A model generated the notes under the pieces. The model made no database searches. It was not told the DNA's origin and worked only from the letters and a program-made list of their open reading frames with translations. Of a stretch of 37,427 bases of DNA, positions 24,490 through 32,885 are shown piece by piece. Every line of letters starts with the position of its first letter. Position 1 is the first letter of the stretch. A program made the translations under genes and the position numbers. The stretch comes from Myxococcales bacterium (GTDB lineage: Bacteria > Myxococcota_A > SURF-8), in NCBI GenBank assembly GCA_003598065.1, contig QZKR01000090.1:1-37427 (forward strand), written 5' to 3'.

Positions 24490-27161
24490 AACGGCACGTA
24501 CGACAGATCCAATCCCGCCGGATAGGCGTAGGAGACGTAGCTGTCGTAACCGTAGACGAGCAGGCCCACGCGGCCATTGGCCGTCAGCGTGTGCGTGCCG
24601 TCGCCGATCGGCATCGTCATCTTGTAGGCGTTGACGTTCGAGATGCGCGTGAACGTCGTGTTCAGGGTCGCGTCGTCCAGGGTGATCTCGACGTCGGGGT
24701 TCGTCGCCAGGATCGTCAGGTAATCGCTGTTGTAGGTGCTGGGCACGAGAAACACGTAATCGGAGCGGTACTGCTCCACCGGCGGAACGAGGATATAGGC
24801 CGGATCGCCCTCGTCGGAGCTTTCGTTGGTGAAGTAGTCTTGGCCGACGAGGAACTGGCCGACGAGAATCGGATGGCCGGTATTGGCGAGGACGATGAAA
24901 TCCTCCGTCGCCTCGATCATGCACGAATCGCCGCGATTGAGCACCTTGTCGCAGGAGGCGTTGGAGAAAGGCGGCGTCTGGTCGATCACGTTGGGCTTGG
25001 TCGTCAACTCGGTGCCGTCGTTGAGGGCGAGGATTTTGTAGATGTTGGGGTGCGCGTCCAGGGGCGGCCGCATCCGCGCGGCGATGTACTGCGTGGTCCA
25101 CGTCTTGGTGGGATACATCTGCTGCTCCAGGTGGTCGCAGGCCCAGCGGAAATGCGGCACGAAGCTGCATTCGTTGCCGGCGTAGACCGCCACGGGCTTG
25201 TCGCTGATCACTTCCGAGCCCGACAGTTCCGGTCCGAACCGATAATTGATCCAGGTGAAATTGGGACTGACGGCGGGCTGCTCGAAAAAGGACGTGGTAT
25301 CGTCGGCCAGCGCGTAATCCGGCGAACTGCCGAATTGCAGCACCTCGCCGCGGTTGAGGGTGTAGGTGGCGGAGCGGCCCGCCGCCAGCGCGCCGACGCC
25401 CTGGCCGGCGACGGTGGGGGCGTGCGCCTTCACCGTAACCGAGGTGCCGTCCTGCGTGCCGACGATGGTGAAGTAAGTCGGCATCAGCAGCTCGACTTCC
25501 TGGAAGCCTCCCAGCAGTCCCTTGGGCATCCCGGTGCGGTAGGTCAAAACCAGATGCTCCTCGCCCAGGACGTGCGTGGGCAACAACAAGGAGGCATCGT
25601 TGGTATAAGCGAAATCGCTCTGGCTGGTGCATGCGCCTACGCAGGCGGTGATGGGATTGAACTGCACCACCGTCACCGGGATGGTGCTCTGCAGGCGGAA
25701 GGCGTTGCGGTCCTTGTAGGTGCAGGCGAACGACTCCTGCCCGGCGGCCTGGCAGGTTTTTTCCTTGTACGGCAGGCGCACCGTCAAATCTTTTCCCGGT
25801 TGAACGGTGACGTTGCGCGGCGTCATGCCGCCGCCCGTGTATTCGATCGTCACGCTGGCCGTCAGCGACGGGTTGGTGTTGGAGATGACGACGGCGTATT
25901 CCGATTCGTTCCCCTGCTTGAAGGCGTCATCGACGACGTTGGGCAGGACGACGGGCCAGTATTCGCAGCCGATGTAGCTGTCCTGCCGCTCGGCCAGCTG
26001 GCAGAGGCTCAGGCATTCGCCGTTCACGCAGGCGCTGCCCGTGTCGCCGGCCGGACAGGGAATGTAGCTCTCCTTGTAGGCCGAGCCGTCGTCGTTGCAT
26101 TCGAGGATCTTGTGCGGGTCGCCCTCGGCGCAGACGCGCGAGCCGGGGACGCAGACGAGGAAGGCCGCGCCGCAGCCGTCCGCTTCGCCGGGCTTGCAGG
26201 TCTGCCCGGGCGGACAGGCCTCGGGCGAGCCGTAGCCGTCGCCGGAGGGCAGGCACCACTGGACGCGGCCGTCCGCGTCGCATTTGAAATCGACGTTCGG
26301 CTCGCAGGCGCCGGACTCGCAGCGGTCGCCGACGCAGGCGAAGCCCGCCGGACAGGGCACGGGGTCCAGCCAGTCCGAGCCGTCCTCGTTGCACGACTGC
26401 ACTTCGCCCTCGGGGGTGCAGCGCGTCTCCGTGGCCGGCTCGCAGACGAGGTCGCCTTCGGGGATGCAATTGCCTTCGAAGCAACGATAGCCGCCCTGGC
26501 AGGGCTCGGGATCGCCCCAGGCCGTGCCGTCGGCGTTGCAGATCTGCACCTCGCCGTCACTGTTGCAGCGCCGTTCGACCAGCGGATCGCAGATCTGCGT
26601 CCCTTCGTCGATGCATTCGCCTTCGTAGCAGTATTTCCCGCCGGAGCAGGTTTCGCTCACCGTCCAGGCCGTGCCGTCGTCGTTGCAGACCTCGACGGCG
26701 TCGAGTTCCGTTTCGGCGCAGCGCGTCTGGCCCGGCTGGCAGATGGTGTCGGTGACGATCGTGCAGCGGCCTTCGCGGCAGGCCATGCCGGGGGCGCAGT
26801 TGCCGGGCGCGCCCCAGGTCCCGTCCGGGCGGCAGCGCTGGATCATGTCGCCGACGCAGAGTGAATCGGCGGGCAGACATTCGGCCTCGGCGTCCGCGTC
26901 GCCGTCGGTGGGAATTTCGCCCTGGCAGACGCCGGCGGTGCAGACCTGATTCACGGGGCAGGCCGAGGGAGGGCCGTAACTGCCGTCGTTCCCGCAGGTG
27001 GAAAACGACGCCCCGCCTTCGCAACGGGTCTCGCCCGGCTGGCAGGCGTCGCCGCCGTCGCCCGACGAGGAGCCGCAGGCCGAACCGAAAAGGACGATGA
27101 GCATCGCCGAAAGAAGCGTCCACACCAAAGCCCATTGCTTCCGAATCGCCGCCTCGCGCAT
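24486..27161 (-). CDS. Lipoprotein with seven Cys-rich repeats and an IgGFc-binding-type domain
   Basis: An 891-residue surface lipoprotein. The start is ATG 27161 with GGAGG upstream; lipobox GSAC (Cys29). Seven Cys-rich units of about 40-45 residues (about 37-340) follow the pattern C-x-PG-x-x-R-C ... C-NxDGTxW-x3-xxC-x-G-x2-C-x2-GxC. One short TDGDAD block lies after the first. The rest, about 350-891, resembles the IgGFc-binding domain of animal FCGBP and its bacterial relatives: DKPVAVYAGNECSFVPHFRW, CDHLEQQMYPTKTW, ILVGQFLVGQDYF, YVFLVPSTYNSDYLTILATN and a GYDSYVSYAYPAGLDLSYVP ending. The likely role is surface binding or adhesion. It has its own promoter and is separate from the 27404-31835 group. 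Confidence 0.88.
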   Translation of the reverse strand: MREAAIRKQWALVWTLLSAMLIVLFGSACGSSSGDGGDACQPGETRCEGGASFSTCGNDGSYGPPSACPVNQVCTAGVCQGEIPTDGDADAEAECLPADSLCVGDMIQRCRPDGTWGAPGNCAPGMACREGRCTIVTDTICQPGQTRCAETELDAVEVCNDDGTAWTVSETCSGGKYCYEGECIDEGTQICDPLVERRCNSDGEVQICNADGTAWGDPEPCQGGYRCFEGNCIPEGDLVCEPATETRCTPEGEVQSCNEDGSDWLDPVPCPAGFACVGDRCESGACEPNVDFKCDADGRVQWCLPSGDGYGSPEACPPGQTCKPGEADGCGAAFLVCVPGSRVCAEGDPHKILECNDDGSAYKESYIPCPAGDTGSACVNGECLSLCQLAERQDSYIGCEYWPVVLPNVVDDAFKQGNESEYAVVISNTNPSLTASVTIEYTGGGMTPRNVTVQPGKDLTVRLPYKEKTCQAAGQESFACTYKDRNAFRLQSTIPVTVVQFNPITACVGACTSQSDFAYTNDASLLLPTHVLGEEHLVLTYRTGMPKGLLGGFQEVELLMPTYFTIVGTQDGTSVTVKAHAPTVAGQGVGALAAGRSATYTLNRGEVLQFGSSPDYALADDTTSFFEQPAVSPNFTWINYRFGPELSGSEVISDKPVAVYAGNECSFVPHFRWACDHLEQQMYPTKTWTTQYIAARMRPPLDAHPNIYKILALNDGTELTTKPNVIDQTPPFSNASCDKVLNRGDSCMIEATEDFIVLANTGHPILVGQFLVGQDYFTNESSDEGDPAYILVPPVEQYRSDYVFLVPSTYNSDYLTILATNPDVEITLDDATLNTTFTRISNVNAYKMTMPIGDGTHTLTANGRVGLLVYGYDSYVSYAYPAGLDLSYVPF

Positions 27162-27203
27162 GGTTGTGCCTCCGAAACGTCCAGCAGGGACAGACAATAT
27201 CAC

Positions 27204-27232
27204 AGTATCGCGAAGCTTAGACGGCGTGTAAA
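27204..27232 (-). promoter_or_regulatory. Promoter of the IgGFc-binding-domain lipoprotein gene
   Basis: On the minus strand TTTACA (27232-27227), 17 bases, GATACT (27209-27204), about 43 bases ahead of the ATG at 27161. Confidence 0.55.
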
Positions 27233-27299
27233 GCTTTTTACGCGAGCGAAATATTTTCGAGGAAATCAAATTCTGCGTGACCGATGTCGATGTTCAATG

Positions 27300-27406
27300 T
27301 AGCGGCGATCCCAAGCGAGACCGCCGAAGGAGGCCGAGTGCGGGCCGCCGCCGCCCTCAAAAACGGCGGGCCGCGCCCGCCTGCGGCAGGCTTGGCATCG
27401 CCGCTA
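27300..27406. repeat. Intergenic inverted-repeat element
   Basis: TAGCGGCGATCCCAAGC (27300-27316) and GCTTGGCATCGCCGCTA (27390-27406) are inverted copies with one mismatch, enclosing about 73 bases of GC-rich sequence that can fold further. The outer arm shares 15 bases (GCTTGGCATCGCCGC) with 32780-32794. It ends at the stop of the gene at 27404 and may also act as its terminator. Confidence 0.65.
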
Positions 27407-28798
27407 CTTCTTCAGCGCTTTTCTGTTGATGCTCGACCCGCGCGAGCCGGAGGGCTCGACGGTGTCGATCGGGACGATCTCGATGTCTTCCGGGCCGTTC
27501 ACTCTCAGCCAGCAGACGTTCCAGTGGTTCCGGGGCGAGAAGCCGTCCGGGCGGGTGAACGTATCCCGGAGTTCGCCGAACAGCCAGATGCTGACGGTCG
27601 CCTCCGGCTTCGAATCGCCGGAGTAGTTTTCCACCGTCACCAGGTAGTCGCCGATTTCCGGCTGCGAGAGGTTGGTTTCCTCCGGCCCGCGGCCGGTGAT
27701 GTCGTCGATGTCAAGTCGCGGGTCGTCTTCCCGAATCTCGATTTGACCCCAATCCGGCGCATTTTGCGGCCCCGGGCAGCCGCGCGGCGGGCAAGGCGTC
27801 GCCGAGCCATTCATGGTGTTGCAGTTCTGCCAGCAACAATAGCTCTGATTGCCCGCACCGTCGCAATCCCGCGAATGCTGGCCGCCGGGGCGGATCAAGT
27901 GCAAATCGTGGTCGTTGTTCGCCTGCGACCACGTCAGTTCGATGTGAATGTCGTCGTCGGGGATCGCCGTGATCGTCACCGTGTCGGCCAGGGCCTCATT
28001 GCAGTCCTCGTCGGCATCCTGCAGAGTCAGCCTCACGACGTAGGTTCCAGCCACCGCAGCAAAGAAAAGCGGCTGAGCCGATTCCGTCCAGATTCCCTCG
28101 ACGCTGTGGCCTTGACTGTCGCGGATGATGGCGCTGAAGGCCTCAGCGGGTTTGCTTTCCCATTCCCACTTATAAGCGAGGATCGCGCCGTTGCTGTCGG
28201 TGGACCCTGTCCCGTCGAGGTTGACTGTATCCAGGGGACGGACCGTTTGGTCCGGGCCGGCGTCGGGTCGGGCGCAGAGGAAATCGACGTCGCCGTCCGT
28301 CGGCTGGTCTCCGTCCGTGATATCGCCATCCGCGTGGTCTCCGTCGGTCTGTATGTCGCCGTCGGACGCATCGCCATCGGGGACGTCGCCGTCCGGCTCG
28401 CCATCGCCGTCGGGAATATCGTCGTCCGGGACGTCATCGCCGTCAGAGGCATCGCTGTCAAGGATATCGCCGTCCGGAGTGTTGTCGCCGTCAGTCGAAT
28501 CGCCGTCCGTGGGCGTGATGGCGACGCAGCCGCCGTCGAAGCAGGTCAACCCGTCGGTGAAGCAGTCGTGGAGGAAGGCCCAAGCGCCGCTTTCGCAACG
28601 CTCGACGACGTCGCCCAGGCACCGGTAAGCGCCGGCCGCGCAGGCGCCGCCGTCGCCGTCGCCGTCGGCAAGCCCGTCTCCGTCCGTCCGTTCGTCTCCG
28701 TCAACGGCGTCGCCGTCGCTCTCGGAGATTTCTTCCGTCGTGCAGGACACGAACGGCAGACATAACGCCAGCGCAACAAGCGTCATTTTCCAAGGCAT
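27404..28798 (-). CDS. DGD-linker lipoprotein with Cys module, PKD-like and YfaP/DUF2135-like regions
   Basis: A 464-residue surface lipoprotein. The start is ATG 28798 after AGGAGG; lipobox FVSC (Cys19). Short DGD stalk, then a Cys module (CAAGAYRCLGDVVERCESGA ... CFDGGC) shared almost verbatim with the gene at 30213, then a long DGD linker (about 100-175). About 180-275 is a PKD-like domain (ARPDAGPDQTVRPLDTVNLD, GTGSTDSNGAILAYKWEW, GTYVVRLTLQDADEDC). The last part has the form HIELTWSQANNDHDLHLIRP ... GPEETNLSQPEIGDYLVTVE, like YfaP/DUF2135-type domains. It is third in an apparent operon (69 bases after the previous stop). Probably a surface binding protein; function unknown. Confidence 0.85.
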   Translation of the reverse strand: MPWKMTLVALALCLPFVSCTTEEISESDGDAVDGDERTDGDGLADGDGDGGACAAGAYRCLGDVVERCESGAWAFLHDCFTDGLTCFDGGCVAITPTDGDSTDGDNTPDGDILDSDASDGDDVPDDDIPDGDGEPDGDVPDGDASDGDIQTDGDHADGDITDGDQPTDGDVDFLCARPDAGPDQTVRPLDTVNLDGTGSTDSNGAILAYKWEWESKPAEAFSAIIRDSQGHSVEGIWTESAQPLFFAAVAGTYVVRLTLQDADEDCNEALADTVTITAIPDDDIHIELTWSQANNDHDLHLIRPGGQHSRDCDGAGNQSYCCWQNCNTMNGSATPCPPRGCPGPQNAPDWGQIEIREDDPRLDIDDITGRGPEETNLSQPEIGDYLVTVENYSGDSKPEATVSIWLFGELRDTFTRPDGFSPRNHWNVCWLRVNGPEDIEIVPIDTVEPSGSRGSSINRKALKK

Positions 28799-28867
28799 GG
28801 GAACCTCCTCAGAAAGGAGCAGTCTATTCGAAATTCCGCTTATGGGCAAAAGCGCGATTGGTTTTCG

Positions 28868-30160
28868 TTACAGGCACGCGCCGCCGACGATATCCGGGCT
28901 TTCGCCGGAGGTCAGCGGCAGGCATAGTTCGTCCTCGCTCTCGCAGTTGTTTGGGATCGGCGCGCAGTATTCCCAGCAGGCGTTATAGTCCCGCAACGGG
29001 TAGCAGTAGTGATTCTCATCGATGCAAGCTTCGCCCTGCGTCTCGCAGCCCGGAGCGTCTTCGAAATCGGCGCAGAGGCCCACCGGCTGGCCGGCCGGAC
29101 CGAAATCGATGCAGGCGATCGTGTCGGCGCCCGGGTCGCAGGTGTTGATTTCGCACGTTTGAATGCACTCGGTGCGAACCTGGCCTTGCTCGTCCTGCAT
29201 GGCAACGCAGATGTAGCCCGTATGGCAATCGTCGTCCGACTCGCATTCGCCGGAGTTGCAGTAACAAGTATCATGGCCCAATTCGCCGAAGTCGCAGGAA
29301 TCCGCGCCGTCCGCGTAGCCCTCGTTTCTGCACACTTCGTTGCAGTCCAGCGTTTCCCACACGCTGGTGTCTGCGTTGCACCAGCAGAGGAGTAGATCCG
29401 CCGTGGTGGAGCAGAAGGGCATATCCGTGGTCGGATCGCACGCGCCGCGACAGTCGCTTGGCGTGTCGCCATCGGGAAGATCGCCGTCGGGAATATCGCC
29501 GTCTGGAGTGTCGCCGTCGAGGGGGAAATCGCCGTCGGGCATGTCGCCGTCGATGGGGTAGTCGCCATCAGGGGGTACATCGCCGTCGGGTGCGTCGGTG
29601 CAGAGGCAGTAATCGATGCCGAACTCATCGTTCATGCCGCAACCCCTGGCCACTCCGCCCTGCGAGGCGCAGATGTCGTCGCAGGCATATAGATTCCACT
29701 GGCCGCCCTCGCAGACGCACACGTCGGTCCTGACGCAGAACGACGTATCAAGGGTCGCGTCGCACGTTCCGCCGCAATCGTCCCCATCGGTCGATGGGTC
29801 GCCGTCGGGTGCGTCACGGCAAAGACAGTGATCGACGCGAAAATCCTCCTCCTCGCCACACCCAGCGGACGCCTGATTGTGCGAAGCGCAGTTGTCGTCG
29901 CAAAAGTAAAAATTCCACCGGCCGCCCTCGCAAACGCAGAGGTCGCCGGCGGCGCAGAACGAAATGTCGCTGATCGAGTCGCATGCGCCCCAGCAGCCGC
30001 TCCCGTCGCCGTCGGAGGCATCCCCGTCGGAACGCCCGTCCTTGTCCCCGTCGGCCGGGTCGCCGCCGGTGAAAGTGATGGTGTCTTCCTTGCAGGATGC
30101 GAACAGCAAACCGAACAGCAAGCACGCCGCCATCGCCACAAACACCAACCGCCAGGACAT
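28868..30160 (-). CDS. DGD-linker Cys-rich lipoprotein
   Basis: A 430-residue surface lipoprotein. ATG 30160 after AGGAGG; signal peptide MSWRLVFVAMAACLLFGLLF and lipobox FASC (Cys23). DGD stalk, then two copies of a Cys module (GxCDxxxDxSFC-x4-DxCVCEGG-x-WN), a second long DGD block (about 175-225), and a Cys-rich C-terminal half (CRGACDPTTDMPFCS ... CESDDDCHTGYICVA, CEINTCDPGADTIACIDFGP, CIDENHYCYPLRDYNACWEY). The C-terminal half is nearly the same as in the gene at 30213. It lies 52 bases after that gene's stop, so it is likely co-transcribed. No enzymatic motif. Function unknown, presumably a disulphide-rich surface scaffold or binding protein. Confidence 0.85.
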   Translation of the reverse strand: MSWRLVFVAMAACLLFGLLFASCKEDTITFTGGDPADGDKDGRSDGDASDGDGSGCWGACDSISDISFCAAGDLCVCEGGRWNFYFCDDNCASHNQASAGCGEEEDFRVDHCLCRDAPDGDPSTDGDDCGGTCDATLDTSFCVRTDVCVCEGGQWNLYACDDICASQGGVARGCGMNDEFGIDYCLCTDAPDGDVPPDGDYPIDGDMPDGDFPLDGDTPDGDIPDGDLPDGDTPSDCRGACDPTTDMPFCSTTADLLLCWCNADTSVWETLDCNEVCRNEGYADGADSCDFGELGHDTCYCNSGECESDDDCHTGYICVAMQDEQGQVRTECIQTCEINTCDPGADTIACIDFGPAGQPVGLCADFEDAPGCETQGEACIDENHYCYPLRDYNACWEYCAPIPNNCESEDELCLPLTSGESPDIVGGACL

Positions 30161-30212
30161 GGGAGCCTCCTAGAGGAACACGGTCTTTTCACATAAGCAA
30201 AAACAGCCTCGA

Positions 30213-31835
30213 TTACAAGCACCCCCCGCCGTAAATCCGCCCGTCGCTATCGGTCAGCGGCAGGCATAATTCATTCCCGCCCTCGCAGGAATTCTCGAAC
30301 ACGAGAACATCGCAGTACGCCCAGCAGGCGTTGTAGTCCCGCAACGGGAAGCAGTAGTGATTCTCATCGATGCAGGCTTCGCCCTGCGTCTCGCAGGTTT
30401 CGGTGTTGTCGAAGTCGGCGCAGAGGCCCACCGGCTGGCCGGCCGGGCCGAAGTCGATGCAGGCGATCGTATCGGCGCCCGGGTCGCAGGTGTTGATCTC
30501 GCACGACTGAACGCACTCCATGTGATCATGGCCTTGCGCATCCAGCACCGCGACGCAGAAGTCGTTTCCGTCGCAATCCTCGTCCGATTCGCATTCGCCC
30601 GACTTGCAGTAGCAAATGTCGTAGCCTTGTTCTGCGCCGTAGTCGCAAGCTTGTGCGCCTTGTTCATAGCCGGCGTCCTCGCATACCGTGCTGCAATCCA
30701 GGGCTTCCCATACGCTGGCTTCCTCGTCGCACCAGCAAAGGAACAGCTCCGCCGTGGCGGAGCAGTAGGGCGCGTCGGCGGATGGATTGCAAGCGCCTTC
30801 GCAATCGGTCGGCGCGTCGCCGTCGGTCGGTTCGTCGCGGCAGAGACAGTAGTCGAAGGAGTACGTCGAATTCGGGCCGCAGCCATCGGACGTCGAGCCC
30901 TGTCCGGCGCAGACCACGTCGCAGTTGTACAAGTTCCACTGCCCGCCATTGCAGACGCAGACGTTGCCATCGACGCAGAACGTGCTGTCTCTCGCCGGAT
31001 TGCACGCGCCCGCACAGCCAGTCGGGTTTTGAAGCATTGCCTCGAGCATTCCCTGCGGCAGGCAAACATGCTCGCCGCCGAAACGAACAAGGACCTCCTC
31101 CTCCGTGAGGTAGCCATCCTCGACCAGCATCGACGGATCGAAGCAGGTGACGGCCTCGTCCGGACGGCAATCGGTGTCCGTCTCGCAGGGAGCCAGGCAA
31201 ATTTTGGAATGGGCGAAGGCAGGGCCCAGGATGACGGCGCTGACATTGTGGCCATTGACGTCGCGGGTGCAAATGTCCGGTTGGAACGTCGAGCAGTAAC
31301 CGTTGACGATCTCGATTTCGTTGTCGGTGAGCATGGAAATGATCGAGGTGGTCAGGCACAATTCGGTGAGGCAGTTCTCATTTTCTTCGCAGGCGCTGCC
31401 GACCATGCCCGTTTCCGGCGCATCGCCGTCCGCGCCGTCTCCGTCTGCCCCATCTCCATCCGCTTCATCGCCATCGGAGATGTCGCCGTCCGGTTCGCTG
31501 TCGCCGTCTGGAATGTCGTTTTCCGGAGCTTCTTCGTCATCAGCCGGATCGCTGTCGGTCGGATCGCCGTCCGGCGGCGTGACGACGAAGCATGAGCCTT
31601 CGAAGCAGCTCTCGCCGTTGAGACCGCAGTCCCGATGGAAAACCCATGAACCGTTTTCGCAACGCTCCACGTCGTCGCCCCGGCAGCGGTAGGCGTCGGG
31701 GGCGCACCCTCCGTCGCCGTCCGTCGAATCATCTCCATCGGCCTGATCGCCGTCGCTGTTGGAAACTTCGGCTGTCGTGCAGGACATCAGCAACAGACCC
31801 AAAGCCATCGCTACGAGCACCAACCGCCAGGACAT
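30213..31835 (-). CDS. DGD-linker Cys-rich lipoprotein (mosaic paralogue)
   Basis: A 540-residue surface lipoprotein, first gene of the apparent three-gene operon. ATG 31835 after GGAGG; signal peptide MSWRLVLVAMALGLLL and lipobox LMSC (Cys19), nearly the same as in the next gene. Order: short DGD stalk; Cys module CAPDAYRCRGDDVERCENGS ... CFEGSC (shared with 27404); DGD linker (about 88-140); a unique segment (about 145-270, CEENENCLTELCLTTS ... CLAPCETDTDCRPDEAVTC); then the C-terminal Cys-rich half shared with 28868 (CEINTCDPGADTIACIDFGP, CIDENHYCFPLRDYNACWAY). It is therefore a mosaic of its two neighbours. Function unknown. Confidence 0.85.
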   Translation of the reverse strand: MSWRLVLVAMALGLLLMSCTTAEVSNSDGDQADGDDSTDGDGGCAPDAYRCRGDDVERCENGSWVFHRDCGLNGESCFEGSCFVVTPPDGDPTDSDPADDEEAPENDIPDGDSEPDGDISDGDEADGDGADGDGADGDAPETGMVGSACEENENCLTELCLTTSIISMLTDNEIEIVNGYCSTFQPDICTRDVNGHNVSAVILGPAFAHSKICLAPCETDTDCRPDEAVTCFDPSMLVEDGYLTEEEVLVRFGGEHVCLPQGMLEAMLQNPTGCAGACNPARDSTFCVDGNVCVCNGGQWNLYNCDVVCAGQGSTSDGCGPNSTYSFDYCLCRDEPTDGDAPTDCEGACNPSADAPYCSATAELFLCWCDEEASVWEALDCSTVCEDAGYEQGAQACDYGAEQGYDICYCKSGECESDEDCDGNDFCVAVLDAQGHDHMECVQSCEINTCDPGADTIACIDFGPAGQPVGLCADFDNTETCETQGEACIDENHYCFPLRDYNACWAYCDVLVFENSCEGGNELCLPLTDSDGRIYGGGCL

Positions 31836-31870
31836 GGAAACCTCCGTGGTGTCAATAACGATTCCTGAAA

Positions 31871-31899
31871 ATCATACCACCCGCCCGATCCGTTGTTAA
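31871..31899 (-). promoter_or_regulatory. Promoter of the three-gene lipoprotein operon
   Basis: On the minus strand TTAACA (31899-31894), 17 bases, TATGAT (31876-31871), about 36 bases before the ATG at 31835. It is a strong match; the two following genes have no comparably good promoter in their 52- and 69-base gaps. Confidence 0.65.
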
Positions 31900-31988
31900 G
31901 CGGTAATCTTTCAAGATAAGTTGCGGAGAAGACGCAAACGATGCAATTTTATTTTCTGGATTTGGAGCGGTCCGCGCCTGAGCCGACG

Positions 31989-32558
31989 CTAAGCTGCCTC
32001 CGGGACCCGGACCAGCACGGCGGTCAGGCTCCGGCGGATCGTCGGGCGATCGGCGACGCGGAAGCCGGCCTGTTCGGCGAGGGCAAGCTCTTTGTCGAAA
32101 TCGGCCGTGCTGACGTGGCCGCGCGGCTCGGCCAGCAAGAGCTTGCCGCCCGGCTTCATCGCGCGCGCCAGTTCACGGAAGAACGCGGGGATGTCGGGAA
32201 GCTCGTGAACCATGGCGAAGACCAGCGCGAAATCCACGCCACCCGCAAGGTCGTCGAGCCCCATGCCCTCGGCCGAGGCCAGCCGGGCGTCGATCCGCTC
32301 GGCCAGCCCGGTTTTTTCGGCCCGCCGCCGCAACGATTTCAGCATGCGCGGCTGGATGTCCACGGCGACCACCCGGCCCCGCGCTCCGACCCGCCGCGCG
32401 AGTTCGAGCGTGAAGTAGCCCATGCCGGGCCCGGGTTCGAGGACCGTCATCCCCTCGGAGACGAAGGGTTCGAGCAGCCGGCGAGGGTCTTGAAGGAGAC
32501 GCCGCAACGGATTGACCAGAACGTAGCCGAGCCACCAGGGGCAGACGTGAGGGGCCAT
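31989..32558 (-). CDS. SAM-dependent methyltransferase (class I)
   Basis: A 189-residue class I methyltransferase. The start is ATG 32558 with AAGGAGG just upstream; a longer in-frame start would run into a repeat element and lacks support. The SAM-binding motif I is VLEPGPGMGYFTLELARRVG (about residues 39-58), followed by the motif II acidic residue in RVVAVDIQPRMLKSLRRRAE, the VDFALVFAMVHELPD core and the post-core LARAMKPGGKLLLAEPRGHV. This resembles the UbiE/MenG and small-molecule methyltransferase group, but the N-terminal MAPHVCPWWLGYVL is typical of a subgroup of uncharacterised bacterial methyltransferases. The substrate is unknown. Its neighbours, a ferredoxin and a Crp-family gene, give no clear pathway. 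Confidence 0.87.
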   Translation of the reverse strand: MAPHVCPWWLGYVLVNPLRRLLQDPRRLLEPFVSEGMTVLEPGPGMGYFTLELARRVGARGRVVAVDIQPRMLKSLRRRAEKTGLAERIDARLASAEGMGLDDLAGGVDFALVFAMVHELPDIPAFFRELARAMKPGGKLLLAEPRGHVSTADFDKELALAEQAGFRVADRPTIRRSLTAVLVRVPEAA

Positions 32559-32885
32559 GGAAGTCCTCCTTGCGCTTCGCTCGGAATGGAACATAGCACG
32601 CGTTCGGCGCTTGGCCAAGTCCGGTTGAGGCAAGGTCGGGACGATTCCCTTTCGGTTCGGGGCTGGGATGGAGCAGTTGTACTGTGCTCCACACGCTTGT
32701 GAGGGTGTGCCATGCTTGGAGCTTGCGACAAGCATGCTTAATCGCACATGCCTGTCGTGGACTCCAGGCATGGCACACCGCTTGGCATCGCCGCAACCTA
32801 CCACCCTTAAATGCCTGGACCACGGTGCAACCGTGCTCCATCGGGGGGCCAGCGTCCCTACGACCCTGAACGAACGGAAACGCAG
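32559..32885. other. Intergenic region with palindromic repeats
   Basis: Apart from the methyltransferase promoter side, these 327 bases are filled with hairpin-forming sequence: GGAGCA / TGCTCC (32670-32690), the 32704-32779 element, and CACGGT-GCA-ACCGTG (32821-32835). No coding potential is convincing. Confidence 0.6.
32704..32779. repeat. 76-bp element with 18-bp terminal inverted repeats
   Basis: GGTGTGCCATGCTTGGAG (32704-32721) and CTCCAGGCATGGCACACC (32762-32779) are inverted copies with one mismatch. Inside is a small hairpin GCTTG-CGA-CAAGC (32721-32733). The following GCTTGGCATCGCCGC (32780-32794) also occurs at 27390-27404. This fits a MITE or REP-like intergenic unit. Confidence 0.7.

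Noticed and set aside
24591..26864. 757-codon plus-strand frame opposite the IgGFc-binding lipoprotein
   Set aside because: Low-complexity Ala/Val/Gly/Arg translation of the opposite strand with no recognisable domain.
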